Source of the DNA: Oscillospiraceae bacterium
GTDB taxonomy: Bacteria > Bacillota > Clostridia > Oscillospirales > Oscillospiraceae
Length of the DNA stretch: 64,000 bases
Assembly: GCA_017538965.1 (NCBI GenBank)
Contig: JAFYHU010000004.1
Span: 46,754-110,753 of the forward strand
Reading direction: 5' to 3'
Shown here: piece by piece, positions 47,211-55,172 of the stretch
Layout: the number at the start of each line of letters is the position of its first letter
Numbering within the stretch: position 1 is the first letter of the stretch
Translations under genes and position numbers: made by a program
The notes under the pieces: generated by a model
The model's input: only the letters and a program-made list of their open reading frames with translations
Database searches by the model: none
Told to the model about the DNA's origin: nothing

Positions 47211-47239
47211 TTGACGCGGTTCACATAATGTGTTATTAT
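47211..47239 (+). promoter_or_regulatory. promoter of structured RNA gene
   Basis: TTGACG (47211-47216), 17-bp spacer, TATTAT (47234-47239). The predicted start near 47246 coincides with the first strand of the closing helix. Confidence 0.75.
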
Positions 47240-47243
47240 CACC

Positions 47244-47505
47244 CTTGCGATGAGGGGCGTCACCCCTTGATGTGTCGGCATCTTAACCCGTAATTGCGAG
47301 GTAAATTGACTTGCAGGCCGCCGGGGCCAAATTCCGGCATGCTGTACGGGCAGCGATAGTCCTCTTGCAATCCCCACTTTTGTTAGAGGACTGAAAACCG
47401 ACATCGCACGGACTTCGATGATCGCGACATCGTAAGTTGAATGCGAATGTACAATGGGTTTTATTGTACAACTGATAATCCCGCTTCGAAAGAAGCGGGT
47501 ATTTT
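47244..47505 (+). ncRNA. stand-alone structured RNA, family not assigned
   Basis: A promoter, a helix-closed domain and a terminator with no open reading frame. Helices: closing CTTGCGATG (47244-47252) with CATCGTAAG (47428-47436); AGGGG/CCCCT (47253-57, 47263-67); TGTCGG/CCGACA (47273-78, 47398-403); CCCGT/ACGGG (47287-91, 47346-50) enclosing GCGAG/CTTGC (47296-300, 47310-14) and GCCGG/CCGGC (47320-24, 47334-38); AGTCCTCT/AGAGGACT (47358-65, 47385-92). A GTACAAT/ATTGTAC hairpin then precedes the terminator. The branched fold of about 195 nt argues against rod-like 6S RNA. A raiA-type motif is a candidate, but this is unconfirmed. Confidence 0.7.
47480..47504 (+). terminator. terminator of structured RNA
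   Basis: CCCGCTTC and GAAGCGGG with a GAAA-type loop, then TATTTTC. Confidence 0.85.
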
Positions 47506-47550
47506 CATATGTATCATTACAGCCGCCGGCATGAGCCGACGGCTGTAATT

Positions 47551-48672
47551 TCAATAGATTGAGAAGAGCTGCGGTTTGAGCTTGAACTTGACGCCGGAGA
47601 CTAGGCCCATGGCGGCAAACATCGTCACCATGGATGAGCCTCCGTAGCTGAAGAAGGGAAGCGTGATGCCGATGACGGGCGTGATGCCGATGCACATACC
47701 GATGTTGATGAAGGTCTGGAAGGCGACAGCAGAACCGACGCCGATGCAGATCAGCATATCAAAGGTTCTTCCGGCTTTCAGCCCGATGCGTATGATGTGA
47801 ACCATGACGATCAGAAGGAGAATAATGACAATAATACAGCCGATCATTCCAAACTCTTCCCCTACGCAGGAGAAAATGAAGTCAGTATGTTTTCCGGTAA
47901 AGACGGTGGCACGATGTTCCGCATCCACGCCCGTCAGCCTTCCCGAGGCAAGCGTGAGCTTGCTCTGGGTCGTCTGCCAGGTAATGCCCCAGCCGTCCGG
48001 ATCAATCGAAGGATCATAGGGGGCGATCAGGCGCTTTTTCTGATAATCCTTCAGAAAGTAGGTCCACAGAAGGGGAATGGCCGCTGCAACAGCTGCACCG
48101 CCCAACGCGAACCAGTAAAGCCGGACCCCAATCGCAAAGAACATGGAAAGGAAGATCAGCAGGATGATGGCCGCACTGCCAAGGTCGGAAGAGACGACGA
48201 CGATCAGACCGAAGACGATCACAAAATGCCCGGCCATCTCGGCAACCGAAACCACAGAGTTGATATCGCGGTATTCCTTCAGCCAGGTCATCTGCTTTGC
48301 GGAGATGATAATATAAATGACCTTGATGATCTCGGACGGCTGAACACCGATGCCGGCAAAGCGAATCCAGCTCTTGTTGCCCGTGCCGCTGTCCTGACCG
48401 AAGATCACCAGCGCAACCAATAGCAGGACGTTGATAACGCAGAGAAGCTTCCACTGTTCGCCAAGCAGATCGGCATCGATAAAGGTCAGAACAACGAAGG
48501 CGATGAGGCCGAGAAACAGAGAGAAAACCTGAACAATGACGCATTTTACCGAACTGTCAACCCAACCGGAGGCTTCCATGGCAATGGTGGCGATGCGCAC
48601 CATATAAATCCCGAAAAGAGAACAGATCAGGCACATGACGAGAAGAAAAATATCAGCGCGTTCGAAAAACAT
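47551..48672 (-). CDS. rodA: RodA/FtsW-type peptidoglycan glycosyltransferase (SEDS family)
   Basis: 373 aa with ten hydrophobic segments. SEDS hallmarks: GIGVQPSEIIKV, SSDLGSAAI, the extracellular loop with TWQTTQSKLTLASGRLTG, EEFGMIG and the C-terminal ITLPFFSYGGSSM. The lack of a long C-terminal tail favours RodA (elongation) over FtsW. It polymerises glycan strands with a class B PBP. The start is ATG 48672; codons upstream in frame (CTG at about 48699) could code KKIKVYTH but lack a normal start. Confidence 0.9.
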   Translation of the reverse strand: MFFERADIFLLVMCLICSLFGIYMVRIATIAMEASGWVDSSVKCVIVQVFSLFLGLIAFVVLTFIDADLLGEQWKLLCVINVLLLVALVIFGQDSGTGNKSWIRFAGIGVQPSEIIKVIYIIISAKQMTWLKEYRDINSVVSVAEMAGHFVIVFGLIVVVSSDLGSAAIILLIFLSMFFAIGVRLYWFALGGAAVAAAIPLLWTYFLKDYQKKRLIAPYDPSIDPDGWGITWQTTQSKLTLASGRLTGVDAEHRATVFTGKHTDFIFSCVGEEFGMIGCIIVIILLLIVMVHIIRIGLKAGRTFDMLICIGVGSAVAFQTFINIGMCIGITPVIGITLPFFSYGGSSMVTMFAAMGLVSGVKFKLKPQLFSIY

Positions 48673-48749
48673 GTGCGTATAGACCTTGATTTTTTTCAGT
48701 TGGCATCACCGCCTTTCCGTCGGATTTCGGGTTTTCAAAAAAGCAAATT

Positions 48750-48778
48750 ATTGTAACATAAGGAACCGGGATTTACAA
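48750..48778 (-). promoter_or_regulatory. candidate rodA promoter overlapping a hairpin
   Basis: Minus-strand TTGTAA (48778-48773), 17-bp spacer, TACAAT (48755-48750). The spacer and -35 lie in the AACCGGGA/TCCCGGTT hairpin (48764-48787), which may also be the weak rsmE terminator. Confidence 0.5.
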
Positions 48779-48828
48779 GTCCCGGTTCTGAGTGTTTACA
48801 TATCAGAAATAGAAAAAGAGACGCACGA

Positions 48829-49563
48829 TCAGCTCAGGTTGCCGCTTGCGTACATAAGGGCAGTCAGGGCAACGACCGGCGCCGTCTCACAGCGGAGGAT
48901 ACGCTCTCCCATCGAGCATACATGCAACCCGGCAATACGGGCAAGATCTGCCTCAAAAGCCTCAAAGCCGCCTTCCGGCCCGGTAATGACAGCGGCGGTA
49001 CGGATGTTTCTGTTCGCTTCTATCACTTCGCTCAGAGCTTCGCGTTCGCCGGTTTCATACATGAAGAGAGGAAGATCGGTATGAACGGCCGCATTCAGCA
49101 CTTCCCCGTAATCCTCCGCCCAGCTGACCTTGGGAATCATCCCGCGGCCGGATTGCTTGGCCGCTTCCTCGCTGATCCGGTTCCAGCGTTCCAGCTTCTT
49201 GTACGGATCGTCCGGCTTAGCAATACAGCGGGAAGAGAGAAAAAAGACAATGTCATGGGCACCGGCTTCTACGGATTTCTGGATGATATAATCCACACGG
49301 TCCCCTTTCGGAAGACCGCAGAGCACACTGACATCAATGCTTGGTTCTCCCTTGCAGGGAACAACCTCGATGACCTCCAGCTCGGCCTCTTCCTTATCTG
49401 CGCGGACCAGACGGCATTTATAATCCTTGCCTTCGGTATCACAGATCGTGACGTCTTCACCCGGCCGGATACGAAGAACCTGAATGTGTTCGGCATCCCG
49501 TCCGCGGATGACAGCAGTCGCGCCTCCGAGAAGATTTGTCCCCGCCATGAAAAAACGCGCCAT
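48829..49563 (-). CDS. rsmE: 16S rRNA m3U1498 methyltransferase
   Basis: 244 aa from the ATG at 49563, which has GAAGGGAG at proper spacing; an ATG two codons earlier is too close to the site. An N-terminal PUA-like domain (HIQVLRIRPGEDVTICD) and a SPOUT-fold methyltransferase with the knot region ITGPEGGFEAFE and LRCETAPVVAL. Methylates U1498 of 16S rRNA with SAM. Confidence 0.94.
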   Translation of the reverse strand: MARFFMAGTNLLGGATAVIRGRDAEHIQVLRIRPGEDVTICDTEGKDYKCRLVRADKEEAELEVIEVVPCKGEPSIDVSVLCGLPKGDRVDYIIQKSVEAGAHDIVFFLSSRCIAKPDDPYKKLERWNRISEEAAKQSGRGMIPKVSWAEDYGEVLNAAVHTDLPLFMYETGEREALSEVIEANRNIRTAAVITGPEGGFEAFEADLARIAGLHVCSMGERILRCETAPVVALTALMYASGNLS

Positions 49564-49624
49564 GTACATCGCTCCCTTCTTCAGATATTATGGCATATTT
49601 TCCGGTGCTTTGCAAGTTCCTTTC

Positions 49625-49653
49625 TTGACGGAAGGCGCGAGCTGTTCTATAAT
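49625..49653 (+). promoter_or_regulatory. promoter of AAA+ ATPase gene
   Basis: TTGACG (49625-49630), 17-bp spacer, perfect TATAAT (49648-49653). The start codon is 42 bp downstream. Confidence 0.75.
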
Positions 49654-49695
49654 GAACAAACAAGAAATCTCAGTTGGAAAAGGAGACATTCCATC

Positions 49696-51156
49696 ATGCC
49701 GACTACCTGGAACCGGAGTCCGGAGGACTTCCATAAGATCTATCTGGCCAATACTGATGCTTTCTATCGAATCGGCAGCAGTTCTCTGGCGCCAGAACTG
49801 GATGAATTCATGACCAAATGCGCCCTGTCGCTCTGGAACCGTGCGGGCGGAATCGGAGAGCGCCACGTCCAGATGGCGAACCAGATTTACTCCCGCGGCC
49901 GTCCCCAGCCCAAATGGCTGCTGTGGAATCTGACGGGATCGGTATGTGAGGAAGATGTGTTTCTGCCTCCGGTCTTTTTCTGGAACCTGGCGGAAACGGA
50001 TGCCAAGCGCAAGACAGAGACATCCCGTACCTTTATCCGGATGCTGACGAATATTCTGCTCTATCTCGCCGCGGTTGACGATGATGTTACCTATGCCGAG
50101 GCCGAGTACATCACCGAGTGTACCGACCGGCTGACGGCGATCTGCGATACGACCGGCGTGCGGAAATCCCGGGACGGGCTGAATCCGCTGGACTATGTGA
50201 CCAGCGGCGAACCGAGCTTCATCGAGAAACACAGCCAGCAGGTACAGACATCCGGCGGCGGACAGAACGGCACGGTAATTGAGGAGAAGGAACCGGAAAA
50301 ACCGGACTTCGATGAGCTGATGGAGCAGCTGGACTCCCTGGTTGGGCTGGAGACCGTCAAAAAAGAAGTCAAGAATCTGATGAATCTGGTCAAGGTCCGC
50401 AAACTGCGCGAGGCAAATGATCTGCCGGTTCCTCCGATGAGTTTTCACATGGTTTTTCTGGGCAATCCGGGTACCGGGAAAACGACGGTTGCGCGCCTGA
50501 TCAGCGGCCTGTATGCGGCTATCGGCGTTTTGAGCAAGGGACAGCTGATTGAAGTGGATCGCTCCGGCCTGGTGGCGGGCTATGTCGGACAGACGGCGCT
50601 GAAGACGCAGGAAGTGATCCAGTCGGCGCTCGGCGGCGTGCTGTTCATTGATGAAGCCTATTCGCTCTCCTCCGGAGGAGAAAACGATTTCGGGCGGGAG
50701 GCCATCGAAACCCTTCTGAAAGCCATGGAGGATCATCGGAAAGATCTGGTAGTCATCGTCGCCGGTTATACCGGACCGATGGAAGGCTTTATCACTTCAA
50801 ACCCCGGTCTGGAAAGCCGATTTAACCGTTATTTCTACTTCCCGGATTACAACGGCGAACAGCTGATGGAGATTTTCCGGATTCAGTGCAAAAAGAACAG
50901 CTATACCCTGACACCGGAAGCGGAGCAGGAAGCACTCAAGATGTTCACCGAACTCTACGAAGAGAGAAACGAGAACTTCGGCAACGGACGCGACGTCCGC
51001 AACTGCTTCGAGGACATGGTTGTTCGGCAGTCTAACCGGGTAGCGGCCATGGAGAACCCGACCAAGGAAGACCTGATTTCGGTCCTGCCGGAAGACCTCC
51101 GGGAAGATGAGGAAGATGCTCAGGAAGAAGCCGTACAGGAAGAAAAGAAAGAGTAA
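49696..51156 (+). CDS. CbxX/CfqX (SpoVK-like) AAA+ ATPase
   Basis: 486 aa from the ATG at 49696, placed by AAAAGGAG and the promoter; the open frame continues far upstream into rsmE antisense. Residues 1-190 form a helical TerB-like region (AVDDDVTYAEAEYITE). The C-terminal AAA+ domain (about 220-450) has Walker A GNPGTGKT, Walker B LFIDEAYSL, and sensor/arginine-finger region NPGLESRFNR. An acidic tail ends it. Relatives remodel Rubisco, assist sporulation or type VII secretion; the substrate here is unknown. Monocistronic. Confidence 0.85.
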   Translation: MPTTWNRSPEDFHKIYLANTDAFYRIGSSSLAPELDEFMTKCALSLWNRAGGIGERHVQMANQIYSRGRPQPKWLLWNLTGSVCEEDVFLPPVFFWNLAETDAKRKTETSRTFIRMLTNILLYLAAVDDDVTYAEAEYITECTDRLTAICDTTGVRKSRDGLNPLDYVTSGEPSFIEKHSQQVQTSGGGQNGTVIEEKEPEKPDFDELMEQLDSLVGLETVKKEVKNLMNLVKVRKLREANDLPVPPMSFHMVFLGNPGTGKTTVARLISGLYAAIGVLSKGQLIEVDRSGLVAGYVGQTALKTQEVIQSALGGVLFIDEAYSLSSGGENDFGREAIETLLKAMEDHRKDLVVIVAGYTGPMEGFITSNPGLESRFNRYFYFPDYNGEQLMEIFRIQCKKNSYTLTPEAEQEALKMFTELYEERNENFGNGRDVRNCFEDMVVRQSNRVAAMENPTKEDLISVLPEDLREDEEDAQEEAVQEEKKE

Positions 51157-51173
51157 AGCAGATACGAAAGTTC

Positions 51174-51214
51174 AGCGCATGCAGGGCGGCGGCCTTGCAT
51201 GCGCTCTTGTTTTT
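51174..51214 (+). terminator. terminator after AAA+ gene
   Basis: AGCGCATGCA-GG (51174-51185) and CC-T-TGCATGCGCT, followed by CTTGTTTTT. Confidence 0.8.
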
Positions 51215-51235
51215 CAACCGCAGATGTGATACAAT
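51207..51235 (+). promoter_or_regulatory. promoter of uppP-ftsK
   Basis: TTGTTT (51207-51212), 17-bp spacer, TACAAT (51230-51235). The -35 overlaps the preceding terminator U-tract. Confidence 0.55.
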
Positions 51236-51278
51236 ATTCTGAAAATTTTGCGAATCCGGCGGAGTGGGAGGTGTCAGC

Positions 51279-52109
51279 ATGTCGATCGGAAACGCGATTA
51301 CTGCCGGCATCATCTATGCCCTGACCGAGATGCTTCCACTGTCCGGCAGCGGGCATCTGGCTGTGGTCAACACGCTGTTTGATCTGCACCTGACACAGCT
51401 GCACCTGATGTTTAAGGCAATCTGCGAGTTTGCTGCGATGATCGCTCTGATTCTGGCCTATCGCCGGGATCTGGCGGCCATGATCCGCGATACCGCCATG
51501 CTGACCGGATTCAGCAAGAGAAACGCGGCGAAAGGGGAGCGCTTTCCCGAGGCAAGACTGCTGTTCATGCTGGCGATCGCGACGCTTCCGCTGCTGGTGA
51601 TGGTTCCGTTTCGGAAAATGTATTTCTCTCTCTGGAACAGCACGACGTTTGTCGGAATCATGTTTCTCCTGAACGGCGCGGTTCTTTTCGTGGCCGAGAG
51701 AATGATACCGGGGAAAAAAGGCCTCGGCAGAATGCAGATATCCGATGCGCTCATCATCGGGATCTGTCAGGCGGTTGCCATCATTCCGGGGCTGTCACGC
51801 CTTGCACTGACAGTGACAGCCGGAGAAGCGGAGAACTTCCAGAAAAGCTATGCGATCCGCTTTGGCATGCTGCTTGCCATCCCGGCTCTGTTCGGCTCGA
51901 CGGTGCTGAGTCTGGCGGATGCCGCAATGAACGGGATCGATACAGGCTGCATGACGGCCTATCTGATCGGAGGAGCGGCGGCTCTGGTGACCGGGTTCTT
52001 CAGCGTTTATCTTTTTCGCCGCCTGGTCCGCAGAAGAGGTTATCACGGATTGGCTTACTACAGTCTGGTGATCGGCGTGCTGACGATCATCCTGACGCTG
52101 ATTTTCTGA
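51279..52109 (+). CDS. uppP: divergent undecaprenyl-diphosphatase UppP/BacA
   Basis: 276 aa from the ATG at 51279 (GGGAGG upstream), eight hydrophobic segments. Motif 1 reads TEMLPLSGSGHL (family: TEFLPVSSTGHL) and motif 2 reads PGLSRLALTVTAG (family: PGTSRSGATI), so catalytic glutamate, histidine and arginine are kept but flanking serine/threonine residues differ. UppP recycles undecaprenyl diphosphate for cell-wall synthesis. The changes suggest a divergent paralogue, possibly with altered substrate. Confidence 0.82.
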   Translation: MSIGNAITAGIIYALTEMLPLSGSGHLAVVNTLFDLHLTQLHLMFKAICEFAAMIALILAYRRDLAAMIRDTAMLTGFSKRNAAKGERFPEARLLFMLAIATLPLLVMVPFRKMYFSLWNSTTFVGIMFLLNGAVLFVAERMIPGKKGLGRMQISDALIIGICQAVAIIPGLSRLALTVTAGEAENFQKSYAIRFGMLLAIPALFGSTVLSLADAAMNGIDTGCMTAYLIGGAAALVTGFFSVYLFRRLVRRRGYHGLAYYSLVIGVLTIILTLIF

Positions 52110-52131
52110 GGAGCATATAAGGAACAACTTC

Positions 52132-54783
52132 ATGGCAAGAAAAACAACAAGCAAAAAAACCAATACACGAAAAAAAACCGAGAAGATCGCTCCGCCTCCG
52201 CCGCCGAAAAAGAAGAGCGGCTCGACGGCAGAACTGAACGACAAGCCGGTTGTCTACGGCAGCAGTATTCTGGGCGGCGTTATCTTTCTCATCCTGGCGA
52301 TCTGCTCGGTGATCAGTTATTTCAATACAGAAGGCAGCTTTGTCGCCTTTTTCTCGGAATGGGTGCGCGGACTGCTCGGCTGGGGCTTCTATCTCGCGGC
52401 GCCGGCTTTCGCGATCAGCGCCTATCTTCTGTTCACCTGCGGCGGCAAACCCGTCGGAAGCCGGGTATTTGCAACGGTCATGCTGCCGGTCATTTTCTCG
52501 GCGCTCTCCGAACTGATGCTGAACACCGAAATCCGAGCCGGGACGGGAATCTGGGATGCGGTCAACGATCTCTATGATCTCGGAAAGGTGATGAAATCGG
52601 GCGGCGTCATCGGCGGCCTGATTGCCAACGGCATGAACAAGGCGCTCAGCATGTACGGAACCCTTCCGCTTCTCGTTCTGAGCTTTCTATACTGCTTCAT
52701 CGTCTGTTTCTGGGGCAGCCTGCGCGGCCTGATTTCCAGAATCACGAACTCGCACAACGCCTATGTCCAGTATCAGCAGGAGACGCATCCCATTGAAAAG
52801 GCGGTTACGGCGAACGCCCCGGCTGCAGGCGCAAAGAAACCGGTAAAGATCGTCCATACCAAGCCCGACCTGATCGATATCCCCCTGGGCGAGGAGGAAG
52901 AAGAGCTTTCGATCGGACAGCGCGTCGAAAAGGCAAAATACGGGAAGGGAACGCGTACTGTCATCCGGACACCGCCGAAGATCATCAGCGGTTTTGACGA
53001 GAATGAAGAAAACCTGGCGCCGCCCTTCTCCGGCAGCAAGTCTTCCGCGGCTGTGCAGAAGAAGAGAGAAACCGCTGTTCAGCAGGCTATCGTCCAGGAG
53101 AAAGCGCCCCGTTCTTCACCTGCCGTAAAAACGACAAAGAAGAGCGTTTCTGACAAAAGCGAGATTCTCAGCGAGAGCGAGAAGATCGAGAAGGAGATCG
53201 CCCGAAATCAGGGCGGAGACGATTACCAGTTCCCGCCGCTGTCTCTGCTGCGCGCCAGCACCTCCGGACCCGCAGATGCCACGGATGAAATCTCGCTGAA
53301 CCGTATGCGCCTTGAGGAAGCCATTCAGAGCTTTGGGATCAGCGCCTCTGTGGTCGGCGTGATCCGCGGACCAACAGTTACACGCTATGACATCGAACTG
53401 GACCGCGGCGTCAAGCTGTCCCGGGTGACCAATCTCTCGGGCGATCTGGCCCTTTCCCTCGGCGTGGTCAATGTCCGCATTGCCCCGATTCCCGACAAGA
53501 TTTCCACCGTCGGCATCGAAGTGCCGAACAAGACGGTCAGCACGGTTTTCCTGCGGGATATTCTGGAATCCAACAATTTCTGCAGTGCCAAGTCCAGACT
53601 CAGCTTTGCGCTGGGCAAGGACATCGGCGGCAACTGCATTGTCGGCAACATCTCCAAGCTTCCGCATCTGCTGATTGCCGGTACGACCGGTTCGGGCAAA
53701 TCCGTCTGCATGAACTCGCTGATCCTCAGCCTGCTCTATAAAGCGCGGCCGGACGAGGTCAAGCTGATCATGATCGACCCGAAGATGGTGGAACTCGGCA
53801 TCTATAACGGCATTCCGCACCTGTATGTGCCGGTCGTTACCGACCCAAAGAAAGCGGCCGGTGCGCTGCAGTGGTCCGTGGTTGAGATGCTGAAGCGTTA
53901 CCGCGCCTTCTCGGAGGTCGGCGTAAGAGATCTGGATGCCTTCAATACCATCCAGAAAAAGCAGAAACTCGAGACACTCCCGCGCGTCGTCATCGTGATC
54001 GACGAGCTGGCGGACCTGATGCTCGTGGCGTCCAAGGACGTGGAAGAGAGCATCTGCCGTGTCGCCCAGATGGGACGCGCGGCGGGCATGCATCTGGTGA
54101 TCGCGACGCAGCGGCCTTCCGCCGACGTCATCACCGGCCTGATGAAGGCCAATATTCCGTCGCGTATCGCCTTTGCGGTCTCCTCCGCGCTGGAAAGCCG
54201 CATCATTCTCGACCAGGGCGGCGCCGAAAAGCTGATCGGCTTCGGCGACATGCTCTATTCGCCGCTCGGTGCCGGCAAGCCGACCCGCATCCAGGGCTCG
54301 TATGTCTCGGATGAAGAGCGCGAAGAGGTCATCCGTTTCATCAAGGACAACAACAAGTTCGAAAACCAGACCAACGATGAAATCGTCCAGGCCATGGACG
54401 ATGCGGCAAACAAGAAAGAGAAGGGCAGCGGCTCCGACGACAGGGACAGCGCTTCGAACGGGCCCGGCGGCGATTATGACGAGATGCTGCCGCAGGCGGT
54501 CGAGGTCGTGCTGGAGATGGGATCCTGTTCGGTATCCATGCTCCAGCGCCGCATCAAGCTCGGCTATTCCCGGGCAGCCCGCATTGTGGACCAGATGGAA
54601 GAGCTGGGCGTCGTCGGGCCTTATGAGGGAGCAAAACCGCGCAGCGTCGCCATCGACCGTAACGGCTGGCTCGAACTGCAGCGAAAGCTGGGCTATGTCA
54701 GCGAAGGGGAATTCACTCCGGACGGAGCCATAGCGGACGACTATTCGGACATTTCGGCAGAGGAAACGGGCGATGACGAATAA
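52132..54783 (+). CDS. ftsK: FtsK/SpoIIIE DNA translocase
   Basis: 883 aa: a lysine-rich N-terminus, four transmembrane helices (about residues 40-205), a charged linker, and the motor from about residue 390 with Walker A GTTGSGKS and Walker B VVIVIDELADLM. A C-terminal gamma winged helix (about 790-850, VSMLQRRIKLGYSRAARIVD) reads KOPS-like sequences. It pumps chromosomal DNA through the septum. Confidence 0.95.
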   Translation: MARKTTSKKTNTRKKTEKIAPPPPPKKKSGSTAELNDKPVVYGSSILGGVIFLILAICSVISYFNTEGSFVAFFSEWVRGLLGWGFYLAAPAFAISAYLLFTCGGKPVGSRVFATVMLPVIFSALSELMLNTEIRAGTGIWDAVNDLYDLGKVMKSGGVIGGLIANGMNKALSMYGTLPLLVLSFLYCFIVCFWGSLRGLISRITNSHNAYVQYQQETHPIEKAVTANAPAAGAKKPVKIVHTKPDLIDIPLGEEEEELSIGQRVEKAKYGKGTRTVIRTPPKIISGFDENEENLAPPFSGSKSSAAVQKKRETAVQQAIVQEKAPRSSPAVKTTKKSVSDKSEILSESEKIEKEIARNQGGDDYQFPPLSLLRASTSGPADATDEISLNRMRLEEAIQSFGISASVVGVIRGPTVTRYDIELDRGVKLSRVTNLSGDLALSLGVVNVRIAPIPDKISTVGIEVPNKTVSTVFLRDILESNNFCSAKSRLSFALGKDIGGNCIVGNISKLPHLLIAGTTGSGKSVCMNSLILSLLYKARPDEVKLIMIDPKMVELGIYNGIPHLYVPVVTDPKKAAGALQWSVVEMLKRYRAFSEVGVRDLDAFNTIQKKQKLETLPRVVIVIDELADLMLVASKDVEESICRVAQMGRAAGMHLVIATQRPSADVITGLMKANIPSRIAFAVSSALESRIILDQGGAEKLIGFGDMLYSPLGAGKPTRIQGSYVSDEEREEVIRFIKDNNKFENQTNDEIVQAMDDAANKKEKGSGSDDRDSASNGPGGDYDEMLPQAVEVVLEMGSCSVSMLQRRIKLGYSRAARIVDQMEELGVVGPYEGAKPRSVAIDRNGWLELQRKLGYVSEGEFTPDGAIADDYSDISAEETGDDE

Positions 54784-55165
54784 AGCCCTGACCTCGAAAG
54801 AGGCCGATCGCCTGAGCATGCTGGCGCTGGCACATGTCGGAGACGCGGTTTACGAGCTGCTGGTCCGCAGCATGCTCACCCTGCACGGACCGGCGCAGGT
54901 TCAGGACCTGCATCGGAGCACGGTAGCCTATGTCCGGGCGGAGGCCCAGGCAAAGGCGGCGGAGAAGATTCAGCCGCTGCTTTCGGAAGAGGAGGCGGCT
55001 GTTTACCGGCGGGGAAGAAACTGCCGCGTTCACGGCATCCCGCAGCATGCCAACCCCGGAGAATACCATGCGGCGACCGGGCTGGAAGCTCTGTTCGGCT
55101 GGCTGTATCTGCAGGGAAGGGAAGAGCGCGTCCGGGAGCTGTTCCGGAGCATCACGGAGGAATGA
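54773..55165 (+). CDS. mrnC: mini-ribonuclease III
   Basis: 130 aa with only the RNase III catalytic domain: LAHVGDAVYELLVR (family signature) and YHAATGLEALFGWLY (second acidic cluster). No dsRNA-binding domain, as usual for MrnC, which matures 23S rRNA ends. Its start overlaps ftsK by 11 bp. Confidence 0.92.
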   Translation: MTNKALTSKEADRLSMLALAHVGDAVYELLVRSMLTLHGPAQVQDLHRSTVAYVRAEAQAKAAEKIQPLLSEEEAAVYRRGRNCRVHGIPQHANPGEYHAATGLEALFGWLYLQGREERVRELFRSITEE

Positions 55166-55172
55166 TTGCGCG

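Noticed and set aside
47244-47440. 6S RNA, tmRNA, SRP RNA or RNase P RNA as identity of the RNA gene
   Set aside because: The branched fold does not fit rod-like 6S, and no conserved tmRNA, SRP or RNase P sequence was recognised.
47189-47695. 168-codon minus-strand open frame over the structured RNA
   Set aside because: It crosses the promoter, all helices and the terminator of the RNA gene and extends into the rodA 3-prime end.
48922-49695. N-terminal extension of the AAA+ ATPase by 258 residues
   Set aside because: The extension is antisense to rsmE, and a promoter plus a strong ribosome-binding site support the start at 49696.
53116-54819. 567-codon minus-strand open frame
   Set aside because: Antisense to the FtsK motor domain and not protein-family-like.
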